From Blepharisma japonicum (taxonomy: Eukaryota; Ciliophora; Heterotrichea; Heterotrichida; Blepharismidae), in NCBI GenBank assembly GCA_949751835.1, contig CATKHK010000095.1, positions 62,001 through 126,000 on the forward strand: a stretch of 64,000 nt of DNA. Reading direction: 5' to 3'. The notes below the pieces were generated by a model that saw only the letters and a list, made by a program, of their open reading frames with translations, was not told the origin of the DNA and did not search any database. Position 1 is the first letter of the stretch; the number at the start of each line of letters is the position of its first letter. Of this stretch, positions 1 to 9,730 are shown piece after piece. The translations under genes were made by a program, and so were the position numbers.

Positions 1-1059
1 AGAAATTTGTTTTATAGGGTCAGCTGATAAAGTGACTGGCAGCTGAGCTTCCCAGCCTTCTCGATTAGCAGGAGATGTACTGGTCATTAGAGATTTGCAT
101 TTCCACATGATGACTCTTCCTTCTTTTGTGCCACCAGCTAGGATTCTTTTTTTCTCATGAAAAGCAATACAATTAATTTTATCACTAAGCATTTTCCCTG
201 TGATATCAGTATCCGCAAGTGTCAAAAAATAATTTGCATCTTTCTCTAAATTCCACAGCCTCACCATGTTATCTCCAGATACAGTTACCAGCAGCCCTGG
301 CCCTCCCCAAATTGTATAAATATTTTCCGGGCTTCCAGCCACCGTCAGCTTCACTTTTCTTGTTGGTACCAACTTTTCATTAGGCGACACTCTAAACTGC
401 ACCAATAGCAGTGACGAAGTAATAATCACAATGCTATTATCTTCTTTATAATAAAGCAAAGATTTCACTTGTCCTCCTACCTTGCAAACCTCGCTGCATC
501 TTTTTAAATCATCAGCTAAATGTACTGACCCAGAGCTCCCAGCAAAAAAGAAAAACCTATTCATTTGGTCTTGTGTTGGGATTTCCCCAGCTTCTGTAGC
601 TAATGCACAAAAAGCGATATTGGTGATTGAGCCTTCTTTATGGTATTGGCATATAGGATTTAAGCCTCTGCTAGTACTCCAAACTCCTACAATACCATGC
701 TCATCTCCTGTTACCATCCTGGTCCCGTCTGGACTAATAATTAAAGCGCGGATTCGGCAGCCGTGGACTGATTTTTCTTCTTTGACAGAATTATCGTCAT
801 TTTCGTTTCAGTAGGAGATTACACCGTCGTCCCAACAGATTATAAGTAAAGGTAAATAAGGGTGCCAAACAAGCTGAGTCGGAAGGGCTTGACGCTGTAT
901 TGAGACATTTGAATAGGGCTCTCCGTCTTCGGTAAACATAAGGACTTTTCCAGAGGCTGTTCCTATTGTAAGGATAGGCTGGTACATAGAATGAGACCAA
1001 GCTGAAACTGCTGGGAGCTCATCTTGAAGATTGATGCGCGAATCGAAGAAAAGAGACAT
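1..1059 (-). CDS. IFT140: Intraflagellar transport protein 140 homologue, N-terminal part (runs off the left edge)
   Basis: The frame is open for 353 codons from the ATG at 1057-1059 to the window edge, with one in-frame TGA read as Trp near codon 84. The N-terminus (MSLFFDSRI) and the following WD-type blades (for example 'LVWHPYLPLLIICWDDG', 'GDEHGIVGVWS', 'SGDNMVRLWN', 'AGGTKEGRVIMWK') match the start of IFT140, where two beta-propellers precede a TPR region. IFT140 is a subunit of IFT complex A, which carries out retrograde transport in cilia and helps load membrane cargo. Only the first propeller and the start of the second are in view, so the TPR half cannot be checked. No intron is needed in this stretch. 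A generic WD-repeat protein is the alternative, but the MSLFFD-type start is typical of IFT140. Confidence 0.85.
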
Positions 1060-1371
1060 TTATAATTTAAACGTAGAAGTTACTAATTAGTTCAAATAGG
1101 AATCAAAAGAGATTATCATGAAAGTTCAGTATTAAAGTTATTTCTTTTATAATTAGGAGGCGAAATGTGCATATTTGAATAAATAAAAATAATACTTATA
1201 CATGGATACGCTAATAAAGCTAAAAGGCTTGAAGTTACTTATCACTGTATTCTATTTGCTTCATAACACTATAGCTTATTTCTGAATATTCCTACATCTT
1301 GAAAAATTAAACCTTTCACGAATATTCCTAGGAAATTCTCAAAAATTCATATTTATAACAGAAAATTATGC
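1060..1371. other. Intergenic spacer between two minus-strand genes
   Basis: AT-rich spacer of about 310 nt between the stop of the 282-aa gene and the IFT140 start. It must hold the IFT140 promoter and 5' leader. I see no coding-like frame or repeat in it. Confidence 0.5.
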
Positions 1372-2220
1372 TTAAAATATGCTGGATTTCTGTAAGTGAA
1401 TTCCCATTCCTTTATAAATTTTTTGTGAGTTAAATAAAGGAGAATATTCAGGCAATGGCTTGAGTTTGAGGTTGGTATAAGAAGCAGAAGATATTGATTT
1501 AGGTGTAGAAAAATGATGATTATGGTAAGAAATAGAACGAGGATGGAAACTTTCTTTGGTTTCTCCTGTGATAGGATTAATCGCTTTTTGGTGACATTTA
1601 TCGTTTCGAGTACTTAAATATACAGATCTTGGAGGAGAAAACTCATTGATTTTTCCAGTTATAGATATTGGTTTTTTATTTCCTAAAGAAAACAGCCTAG
1701 ATCGATTAATTTTGTATTCCTTTATAATCCCTGTTATCGGATCGCGAACTTTATCTCTAATCAAAGTTTTAGAAATAATTAAGCTTCTTTCTGGTCTAAT
1801 TTGAAAAGAATCATAAAGTCTCCTTTTCTTTTCTTTTGCTTTGCTGACTATTTTATCGATTTTATTCCTCATAGCTTTGTTTTTATCTTTTAGTAAAATC
1901 CCGTCTCATGATGCAGCTAAGTTTATTTGGCTTTTGCATTCTTTATATCTGCTCCAATAAGAAGTTTGACTTTTTGACCGTTTTTTGTTAAATCTATGCT
2001 TAACTGCTTCTCAAGTATTTTCTTTTGGGCTAAAATTGTTTCTTAGTAAGGGATTTTTGTAATATAATCTTCCATGTGTTTTCTTTTCGAGATTATCAAT
2101 AGATTTATTGAGGATTAACTCTAAGTTTCTCAACTCTGACTGACTTCTTCTTTTAAAATTTCGTGGTTTTGAAGGAGACTTTGCCTTCTTTATTGGAGAA
2201 TAATATACTTTGTTATTCAT
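1372..2220 (-). CDS. Basic hypothetical protein with two P-x-T-G motifs
   Basis: 282 aa from the ATG at 2218-2220 to TAA at 1372-1374. Two TGA codons (in 'KENTWEAV' and 'AASWDG') are read as Trp and join what would otherwise be two small frames. The protein is Lys/Arg/Ser-rich with no membrane segment. Two related motifs, 'RDPITG' and 'INPITGE', lie about 50 residues apart and suggest a short repeated unit. I do not recognise the family. Low-complexity basic proteins with PITG-like repeats might bind cytoskeleton, but that is only a guess. Confidence 0.65.
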
Positions 2221-2879
2221 TGATGCTATTTAATTAATTTAAAGTAAAAATTTTTAATGAGCTTTAGTTCTATTAATATAAATGCTTATTTTAACCATAA
2301 ATTGACAAAAATATGAATGATGCCGATGGGATATTCTTATAAGGAACACATAATTGCATCTTTATTTTAATTAGTGAGCATAATTGGTAAATTTTGCATG
2401 TGTTTCATTAAAAAATCTCAACCTAATTTTCTTTAATTTTCCATTTACCTTTTTCACTAATTTATAATTTGCCAAAGTATCCTTTTGCAGGGATCTAAAT
2501 CAAGGGAACTATAAAAATTAAATGTTTAATGAAAAAAATTTAAAATCTAAGCACACTTAGCTCTTTTTTTCTTAAAAAGCATAGCTTCAAATATTATAGA
2601 TTATCCTATCAAAAAATATTTTAATTTTAGATTATTTTTCTATTCACGCAATTTATTGAAAAACAACAAGAGGATTTATAAAAGAAAATTGAAACATTTT
2701 TCTGATCGTAAACTCCAAAAACCAAATAAGAAAAATGGACTCCTGGAAAATGTCTTATTTTTCGACTATTATGTTTTAAGCTAATGCGTTTTAATATCAT
2801 TCAATTAAAGTCAAGAAATTTAATTATATATAATTTTTTATTTTTATTTATAATGAATGAGCTGTGATTAATCAGAATT
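2221..2879. other. AT-rich intergenic region
   Basis: About 660 nt of AT-rich sequence with many stops in all frames. It includes the upstream region of the 282-aa gene. I see no convincing gene, RNA or repeat. Confidence 0.4.
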
Positions 2880-3204
2880 CTATATGCCATCATAATACCA
2901 ATAGACTTGTTCCCGCTCATTTCACTTTTCATAATTAATTGCATCCTGAATTTCATTCGTCCCTAAAAAATACTCTTTTCAATATATTCCCACTGTTTTT
3001 ATTCTCTAGAGATATCTTCTTCTCAATCTGCTTTCCAATGAGATAATCAGGAAATTGGGTTAAAAATGTTTTTATCAATGATTTGAATTAAATACTCTCC
3101 ATTCTTATCAGAATTAGCTTGAATTTTTGTCTATTATCATTATTTTCTTCCCCATCCTCCATTATTTTCTTCATATCTAGACATTTTTGAATCAGTTCGT
3201 TCAT
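2880..3204 (-). pseudogene. Decayed protein-coding fragment divergent from ALAS
   Basis: Read on the minus strand from an ATG at 3202-3204, protein-like sequence ([13 protein letters not shown]...) continues through three frames: '...ENNDNRQK', then 'NGEYLIQIIDKNIF' and 'WLSHWKADWEEDISRE', a TAA, then 'KQWEYIEK', and finally 'GTNEIQDAINYEKW' ending at TAG (2880-2882). Each frame change lies at a short A or T run that looks one base too short. No GT...AG element of about 15 nt explains the breaks. TGA again sits at Trp-like positions. It is best read as a relic; I do not recognise the family. Assembly errors in homopolymers are an alternative. Confidence 0.45.
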
Positions 3205-3216
3205 ACGCCATATATT

Positions 3217-4719
3217 ATGAAAGAAATCGCTATAAGAACACTTGAGTCTGTCAAGCACCTTTGTCCCTTCCTTTCGAGGCATCAAACAATAACTCCAGCT
3301 CTGATTACAGAAAACACTGAGAAGTGTCCTTTTATGAAATCTATGAACTTCGTTCAAAAGGGCGAAAAGCCATCTATTGAAGACATTGCTGACAAGCTCA
3401 TGGATCCTTTAAACTTCATTGACCTTGAAAGTATGAAGCCAAAACAAACCATAGGACTCGAAAGACATTTCCAAGAAGCAATTCAGCGTCTTAAAGACGA
3501 AGGTCGATACAGGGTCTTTACCAAAGTCCTAAGAAATGCTGGAGATTTCCCCATGGCTACTGAATACATGACTGGTCAGGAAAAACAAATCACAATGTGG
3601 TGTTCAAACGACTATTTAGGGATGGGACAACACCCAAAGGTTATTAAAGCTATGACACAAGCTTTAAAACTTTACGGAGCGGGCTCTGGTGGGACTCGAA
3701 ACATAGGAGGAAATACAAACTTGCATGTGAAGCTCGAAAAAGAGCTTGCAGATCTCCATGATAAAGAAGCTGCTTTAGTATGCACATCAGGTTATGTAGC
3801 TAATGAAGCAGGTTTAAGTACTTTGCCATCATTATTTCCCCAAGGATCGATCTTTTTTTCAGATGAGGAAAATCATGCGTCCATGATTTATGGTATGAGA
3901 TATTCGAAATTGAGCAAAAAGGATATAAGAGTTTTTAGGCATAATGATATTAAGCAGCTAGAAGGGCTGTTGGAAGCATCGAATAATAATATAGATGAGA
4001 AAGATAAAGTGAAAATTATAGTTTTTGAAAGTGTCTATTCTATGAGTGGAAGCATTTCTCCTGTTGAAAAAATAAAAGAAATTGCAGGGAAATACGGAGC
4101 TCTTACTTATATAGATGAAGTTCACGCAGTAGGGCTGTATGGAAACAGAGGAGGCGGGGTTACTCAAGAAAGAGGTGTTGATATTGATATTATTTCAGGA
4201 ACTTTAGGCAAAGGCTTTGGTACCCATGGTGGGTATTTAGCTGCGAATTCATTGATTATTGATTGCATAAGGAGTTATGCACCTTCTTTTATTTTTACCA
4301 CTTCTTTACCACCAGTTACATGTGCAGGAAGCATTGCGTCAATCCAGCATGTAAAAGAGTCAAATACAGAAAGAAAATTACTTCATGAGCACTCAAAATA
4401 TATGAAAAGAAGGCTACAGGAAGAAAATCTTCCAGTTTTACCATCAGAAAGCCACATTGTACCTTTATTTATTGGTAACCCAAATGTCTGCAAAGAAGTA
4501 AGTGATCTTTTCTTCAATGAGTACCAAATTTATGTCCAGCCTATTAACTACCCAACTGTGCCAAGAGGACAAGAGCTTTTAAGGCTTTCCCCAGGCCCAT
4601 TGCATACCCCTGATAAAATTGAGCATTTTATAGTGGCTGCTAAGAATATCTGGACCAGATTCTCCTTAGTAAATTACCAGCAGCTCCAAGATAGACTCAA
4701 AGCTAAGATTCATCAATAA
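3217..4719 (+). CDS. ALAS: 5-aminolevulinate synthase (mitochondrial, heme-regulatory motifs)
   Basis: 500 aa from ATG 3217 to TAA; the reading frame upstream lacks another ATG. It carries the ALAS/alpha-oxoamine synthase signatures: '[12 protein letters not shown]', '[10 protein letters not shown]', '[10 protein letters not shown]' and the PLP lysine in 'GTLGKGFG' (near residue 330). The enzyme condenses glycine and succinyl-CoA to 5-aminolevulinate, the first step of the C4 heme pathway in the mitochondrial matrix. The first ~50 residues are not conserved and look like a presequence. They contain two Cys-Pro motifs, 'LCPFLSR' and 'KCPFMK', like the heme regulatory motifs of animal ALAS1, so heme feedback on import or stability is plausible. 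No TGA codons occur in this gene. An unknown gene follows 45 nt downstream in the same direction. Confidence 0.93.
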   Translation: MKEIAIRTLESVKHLCPFLSRHQTITPALITENTEKCPFMKSMNFVQKGEKPSIEDIADKLMDPLNFIDLESMKPKQTIGLERHFQEAIQRLKDEGRYRVFTKVLRNAGDFPMATEYMTGQEKQITMWCSNDYLGMGQHPKVIKAMTQALKLYGAGSGGTRNIGGNTNLHVKLEKELADLHDKEAALVCTSGYVANEAGLSTLPSLFPQGSIFFSDEENHASMIYGMRYSKLSKKDIRVFRHNDIKQLEGLLEASNNNIDEKDKVKIIVFESVYSMSGSISPVEKIKEIAGKYGALTYIDEVHAVGLYGNRGGGVTQERGVDIDIISGTLGKGFGTHGGYLAANSLIIDCIRSYAPSFIFTTSLPPVTCAGSIASIQHVKESNTERKLLHEHSKYMKRRLQEENLPVLPSESHIVPLFIGNPNVCKEVSDLFFNEYQIYVQPINYPTVPRGQELLRLSPGPLHTPDKIEHFIVAAKNIWTRFSLVNYQQLQDRLKAKIHQ

Positions 4720-4764
4720 GATAAAAAATTGGTCATATGACCACCTTAAAATCGTAAATTTTAT

Positions 4765-5742
4765 ATGTCTTTAGAAGAAAAAATACGTGAAGTTCTAGCA
4801 AATTATTCATGCACATACTGCGGGCACTCTTTAACTAGTAGCCACAATAGAAGATCCTTAAGCCTGCAAGCTACACCAGCCAGAAAAGATGAGCAAGGAG
4901 TTCAAGTCGAGACCCCAATAGTCAGGGAAAAATTAAAAAAAGAAACCTTACTCCAGAAAAAGGGAAAAGACTCTGTGAAAATTGAGCATCCACAAGGAGA
5001 TTTAGATAACAAAATTGGTGAGTTTACAACAGAATCTGCAATTGAGCCTAAATTTCAGTCAACAGCTTCACAGTCTTCTATTTCAGGAATCGTGATCCCG
5101 ATAAGTGTAGGAAATACAGTAATTTCACATGGAAATACTCCAAGGAACTATAAAAGTTCTTTAAAAAACAGCAAGTGGCTGATAACTGCGAATAGCTCAG
5201 CTAATACATCAGAAAAAGTAGTAATCAATCAGGATCCTGCAAAAAAATCAAAAAATTCAGGAAAAAAGACTTTAAGCTCTAAATCAAAATCTACTAATTT
5301 TATAAAAACACCTATAAAACAGAACTTGTGGAATTCTAAAAAAATTGTGATTTCCAAGTCAAATGCATCATCTCCTCGGGCATCAAAAGAAATTTTTAAA
5401 AATGAAAAATCGCCCAAGCTTATCGATCTGAAAATTCAAGATTTATTTTCTGAAATTGACAAAACTGATGAAGAAAACTACTATTTTGACAGTATAGGAA
5501 ACTCCAAACCCAAAACAGTTAAATCTCATAAAATCGATATAAAGGAAGGAAATAGGCTCAAAAAAGAATTTTCTTATAAAAACAAAAGAGAGCCGATAGT
5601 AATAAAAGCACAAATATTAAAAGGGTCAAATCCCAGCTTTATCGTAACTTCACCAATTAGCAATAGGCTGCCTCTAAAATCAAAGCCACAAAAACGAGAT
5701 TTAAGCAAGCCGACTTTAAATGAGCTATTAGATCTTGTGTAA
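4765..5742 (+). CDS. Hypothetical Lys/Ser-rich protein with an N-terminal CxxC
   Basis: 325 aa, ATG to TAA, with no TGA codon. After an N-terminal helix-like segment comes 'SCTYCGHSL', a single CxxC that could be half of a zinc site. The rest is basic, Ser/Lys-rich and probably disordered, with no membrane helix. It lies 45 nt after ALAS on the same strand and ends 31 nt before the stop of the convergent PLD gene. I do not recognise the family. The even codon use and the clean 978-nt frame support a real gene. Confidence 0.7.
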   Translation: MSLEEKIREVLANYSCTYCGHSLTSSHNRRSLSLQATPARKDEQGVQVETPIVREKLKKETLLQKKGKDSVKIEHPQGDLDNKIGEFTTESAIEPKFQSTASQSSISGIVIPISVGNTVISHGNTPRNYKSSLKNSKWLITANSSANTSEKVVINQDPAKKSKNSGKKTLSSKSKSTNFIKTPIKQNLWNSKKIVISKSNASSPRASKEIFKNEKSPKLIDLKIQDLFSEIDKTDEENYYFDSIGNSKPKTVKSHKIDIKEGNRLKKEFSYKNKREPIVIKAQILKGSNPSFIVTSPISNRLPLKSKPQKRDLSKPTLNELLDLV

Positions 5743-5773
5743 TTTTGAGTATTAAATTAATTATTATTCTTAT

Positions 5774-7285
5774 TTAAACGTCCTCTTCTTCCTCTTCCTC
5801 CTCTTCCTCTTCTTCCTCTTTCTCTTCTTCTTCTTCTTTCTTTTCTTCTACAACTTTTTCTTGCTTAGGAGGCTTTGCTTTCTTAACTTCAGCTTTTAAC
5901 TGGTGTGTTACCATTTTAACCTCATCAAAGAACTCGTCTTCATCTGAGTCTTCTTCTTCAATTTCTTCATGCGCAGAGTCTGACTCCAACTCAGGCATTT
6001 CGTTGTTATCTTCACTTTCAGAATCTTCAAACTCGTCTTCTGAGTCTCTCTTCTTTTTCTTTGGCCTTCCTCTAGTTCCAGGCACTTTCGGCTCTTTTGG
6101 TGGGGCGTCAGGATTTTTTGGTTTTCTACCTCTTTTCTTTTTTTCTTTCTTTTCTTCTTCACCGGCATTTCCTTCTGGTTTTTCTGGCTTATCTGTGGCT
6201 TCTTTGACTTCTCCAGCTGCTTTAGGCTTTCTGCCTCTTTTCTTTTTCTCTTCTTTGTGTTCTCCGTCTTCTTTTTTCACTTCTTTTGCGACCTCAATAG
6301 ATGTGGTTTCTTTGATTTCGGTGGTGACAACTTCTGTACCATCTGCATTGACTTCTTTAGTTTCTTTGGCTTCTAAAGCAGCTTTGGCTTCTAATGCTGC
6401 TTTTTCTTTTTTTGCCTTGGCAGCAGCTAAAGCTGGGTTTACAGGAGGCCCTGCAGACATGTAAACTTCAACACTTTTTTCGAATTGGACCCATAACTTA
6501 TTGAATTCTTCAGTATATAATTTGCATAAATCTGGATCATCAATAACAGTCAAATTTTCTTGGTTTTTGTTGACGGCTTGTTTTGTCCAGTTAAAACTTC
6601 CAGTTAATAGCAAATAGTCATCAATTACTACGAATTTATTGTGCATGTGAGCATGTGGATCTAAGTCGACTCTGACTGGGATTCCTTCATGATGGAAGTT
6701 CCAAATATCTGATCCAAGCATTTTCATACATTCATCATCTGATATCACCCTCACATCTACTCCTCTTTTAACTGCATTTCGAATGGCGTCAGACAAACAA
6801 TTGTTGGTTATTGTAAAAACACAAACAAGCATCGTCTTTTTGGCTTTATTCATATAAACTACAAGCTTTCTTTCTGATTCATCGCTTGGGAAGAAAAATG
6901 CGTCCTTAATGCGCTTGGATGGCACAAGAGTCTCTGATGTGATGGCTTGAATTGCTTGCTTTCCCCATTGGAGAGCCCCAGGATTTGATTCGAGGAGCTC
7001 AAAAACAAGTGAAATTAAGCTATTTATTTGAGGTCTTGGAATTTCAGAAGATGCAAGAAGCGTGCGAAGTTCTGCAATGGAATCGGAGTCACCAAGGTGT
7101 TTTCTGAGAAAGTTTTCAACTTCATCATTGTCATGAACACCTTTTAAGGCGTCCATCTTCACTTGTTGTGCTTCTACTTGCTGTTCGAACGTAAGTTTGA
7201 CTGGCTTTTCCTTTGGCACTTTCTTTTTTGGTTCGCCTTCAGCGGCATTCGGATCTGCTTTGCCGCGACCTCTACCTCTTTTCAT
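5774..7285 (-). CDS. Single-HKD phospholipase-D-family nuclease (PLD6/Zucchini-like) with AT-hook and acidic tail
   Basis: 503 aa, ATG 7283-7285 to TAA, no TGA. Residues about 125-260 form one PLD domain: the HxK(x)4D motif is 'HNKFVVID' (H215, K217, D222), followed by 'LLTGSFNWTKQAVNKNQEN'. That matches the 'GSxNWT..A..N.EN' block of PLD6/Zucchini, which dimerises to complete its active site. Known relatives are mitochondrial piRNA-biogenesis endonucleases, bacterial Nuc and cardiolipin hydrolases. This protein lacks an N-terminal membrane helix. Instead it begins with 'KRGRGRGK' and carries AT-hook-like cores ('KKRGRKPK' twice, 'RGRPKKKKR') and a long Glu/Asp tail, suggesting nuclear, DNA-bound function. 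The substrate is unknown. Confidence 0.85.
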   Translation of the reverse strand: MKRGRGRGKADPNAAEGEPKKKVPKEKPVKLTFEQQVEAQQVKMDALKGVHDNDEVENFLRKHLGDSDSIAELRTLLASSEIPRPQINSLISLVFELLESNPGALQWGKQAIQAITSETLVPSKRIKDAFFFPSDESERKLVVYMNKAKKTMLVCVFTITNNCLSDAIRNAVKRGVDVRVISDDECMKMLGSDIWNFHHEGIPVRVDLDPHAHMHNKFVVIDDYLLLTGSFNWTKQAVNKNQENLTVIDDPDLCKLYTEEFNKLWVQFEKSVEVYMSAGPPVNPALAAAKAKKEKAALEAKAALEAKETKEVNADGTEVVTTEIKETTSIEVAKEVKKEDGEHKEEKKKRGRKPKAAGEVKEATDKPEKPEGNAGEEEKKEKKKRGRKPKNPDAPPKEPKVPGTRGRPKKKKRDSEDEFEDSESEDNNEMPELESDSAHEEIEEEDSDEDEFFDEVKMVTHQLKAEVKKAKPPKQEKVVEEKKEEEEEKEEEEEEEEEEEEDV

Positions 7286-7756
7286 TTTTTATGGGCTCAC
7301 GCAAACTGTTGATTTTAACCATCACTATTTTGGTTGGTTTTAAGGGTTATTGACAATAATAAACCTTCAAAGCTTAAGTGGAAGTTATTGGGAAAGAGAC
7401 GAAGATCGTATTAAAACTAGGGAAATTTAGAAGAAAGATACGAGATTAATGATCAAAGACTGATAGGCATCCTGCGTAGGATCAAAAATGAGCTGAAAGG
7501 TTTTATCATGAATTGACATCTTAATCTACTATATCTGGATATTCAATTATTGTTTTCTGAATGCATTAAATATATCTTCAGAATTTTAAATAATTTTCTA
7601 TAGTGTTTATTTGTCCATAAACTTTCATAATCCAGCTTCTTGCAAGTCTGAATGAAAATTGGTTTACTTCATTAAAGCCAAAACAATCTAAAATTATTAA
7701 ATAATTATAAAAATAATTAAAACCTTGGGATGATGCTTTTTAGCAATTTATAATTA
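7286..7756. other. Intergenic region with a possible small coding relic
   Basis: About 470 nt holding the PLD gene promoter. On the plus strand at roughly 7365-7570, protein-like stretches ('SYWERDEDRIKTREI', then in another frame 'NLEERYEINDQRLIGILRR') are split by a frameshift. This may be a decayed fragment; evidence is weak. Confidence 0.3.
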
Positions 7757-8110
7757 TTATCTGATCCATCAAGCTCGGCAAAAACCATTCAGGGAGCTTT
7801 GGTCTAATTTAGGCTTTTTAATAGGTTTATTTGGGATTTCTGACTTCCTTTTCTGTGGCATTTTGCTTGGTAGAGTCTCCATAGACTTCCTAAGTTTAGT
7901 TTGCTTAAGCCCATCCTTCCTAAACTCCTTAAGCTTTTCGTTTACTTCATTGATTTCTTTTAATGTTTTTTGTAGCAACTCAAAGCTGGCGTCTGCATAT
8001 GAAGCTTCAGATTTCGGTTTAGAAATGGCTGTTTGACTTAATTTTGTGGGATGCCTTATAATAGTTTTCCTATCGCTTTTTAGAGTGCCATATACAGGGA
8101 AATTTAGCAT
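7757..8110 (-). CDS. Small basic hypothetical protein
   Basis: 117 aa from the ATG at 8108-8110 to TAA at 7757-7759; one TGA near the C-terminus is read as Trp ('CRAWWIR'). A predicted helix in the middle ('ELLQKTLKEINEVNEKLKEF') could be a short coiled coil. The C-terminal part is rich in Lys/Pro/Ser with an NLS-like 'PQKRKSEIPNKPIKKPK'. No family recognised. A nuclear location is possible but inferred only from composition. Confidence 0.55.
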
Positions 8111-8471
8111 CTAATTATTATGATATGCAGATTTTTATATTTATCTAATAAGTTTTAACCTAAAGAGATGGATAATTTAGAGTCTTGTAGAGAGTAATTC
8201 TTGATAAAAGGGTGTTAATGCTGAAGTTTTTGCAAAAATAAGCTGTAAAAATGAAAAAACTGCAATGATGAACAAATAAAGCGGGAAAATCTTTAATTTT
8301 AGAATGCTTCAATTCTTGGAAGAAATAAAATTTTCCTTTTGAATATAAGCCCCTAAATCTTACATTTATGATAAATCAATAATCTGTTCTTGTAATATAA
8401 TTTCAGCCAATTATCTCCAATTACAATAATTTATCAAATTTTCTCCTAATAAATATTATACACATTACTAA
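8111..8471. other. AT-rich intergenic spacer
   Basis: About 360 nt between two minus-strand genes; it includes the promoter of the small basic protein. No repeat or coding-like frame noted. Confidence 0.4.
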
Positions 8472-9395
8472 TTATTCAGAATCAGTACAAACCACAGGCA
8501 ACATCTGCAAAAGATCATCTACTAATTCCATTACTTCTAATGACCTACGATTAATATCAATATTACTCAACATATCTACCAAATTTGAATCCAAAATTTT
8601 CTTTAAATTCTGATCAATAACCACATCTTCTCCATCCTATATATACCTTACCAGCACTAAATCTATAATATGTTCTAGAAGTATACACAAAATTTCATCA
8701 GAATCCCCATCTCTTTTTAGTAATTGTATTAACTCTTTTTCACCATTGTATTTTATAAACAGATTTTGGGCAATTTCTCGGCTTCGGTACAGTCTTGCAC
8801 AAATTGCAGCTGATAATAATCGGATTTGTCTTATATTGTGTGATATCAAAGGAACTAGAATAGGAAAAATGTCCCTTTTTATAAGGTCAGTATATACCGT
8901 GTCATTATCTATTTCTAAGGAATGATATAAAAGTAATAGGGAATAATCGCGTAAATCTTCACTTTGAGAATTAACAAATTCTACAAGGAATTTTAGGATT
9001 TCTGGCAAAATTTGTTGAATTGATGAGGCAGATTCGCATGCAGCTTCTGCTAGATATGCTAAGGCTAAGCAGCCTACACTTTCTGGCTTGTGGGCCCAAC
9101 CGTTAATTTTGCTATTTCTGATATCGCAGGCTGAATTAATTTTTCCTAAAAATTTGGCGATTTCAACCCAGTTCTTTTCTTCCCTGAAGTTTAGTAGTTC
9201 TTGCATTAACGGTTCGTCTTTTATATAAGAGAGGTCTATGCTTGTGTCATTGTTTTCTTCAGTAGTGACAGCATGAACATAAAACTCGTTTAAAATCATA
9301 GGGTTTGTGTTTGCAGTTCGCCTAGGTAGTCTAAATCTCATCATAGTTGTGGTCTTTTCTGAAGTAAGATAATATCTGCTTTCACAGCATCCCAT
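8472..9395 (-). CDS. ARM/HEAT-like helical protein with an N-terminal lipidation signal; one 15-nt intron
   Basis: Exons are complement(8652..9395) and complement(8472..8636), 302 aa in total. Splicing out a 15-nt intron replaces an early TAG with a continuing frame (DGEDVVIDQNLKKIL...) to TAA at 8472-8474. The protein starts MGCCESR, a classic N-myristoylation plus palmitoylation signal, so membrane attachment is likely. The remainder is alpha-helical with armadillo-like stretches ('LPEILKFLVEFV', 'FPILVPLISHNIRQIRLLSAAICARLY'), as in a small adaptor. No orthologue recognised. It is divergent from the docking-complex gene at 9731. Confidence 0.7.
8637..8651 (-). other. 15-nt intron
   Basis: On the minus strand the sequence is GTAAGGTATATATAG: exactly 15 nt, GT...AG. 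Retained, it would stop translation at its final TAG. Removed, the frame continues for 54 further coding-like codons. Confidence 0.85.
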
Positions 9396-9730
9396 TTTTA
9401 TTATGAAACTCCGAATTAATATAAAATAGATAGAGAGATAATGGAAGAATCAGAAATATTGGAAAATATATATTTTGAAGAAAAATAAGAAATAATCTCA
9501 TAAGAAATTCAGATATAAGCATTCTAATTTATAGAAAATTTTATTTTTTCAAAAAAGATATGCAGTAAGTATGCATTATTAAGCAGAATTTTTGGCCTTA
9601 AATAAATTATAAAAAGCTGGGAAAATCACTAATAGTCCTAATGGCTTGATTTTTATTATTTATCTGCACCAAAAAGATTTTAAAAATATTTATACTTGTA
9701 TCAATTTCCAGTTTTCTATATTTAAAATTC
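9396..9730. promoter_or_regulatory. Divergent intergenic region (shared promoter space)
   Basis: 335 nt between the divergent start codons at 9395 (minus) and 9731 (plus). It must contain both promoters. It is AT-rich and I recognise no defined motif. Confidence 0.4.

Noticed and set aside
3187-3216. Upstream start for ALAS at 3187
   Set aside because: The codon there is TTG, not ATG; the first ATG in frame is 3217 and still includes both Cys-Pro motifs.
6003-6464. A 153-codon open frame antisense to the PLD gene
   Set aside because: It is the complement of the Lys/Glu/AT-hook tract; the product is low-complexity Ser/Phe/Leu and has no start context or homology.
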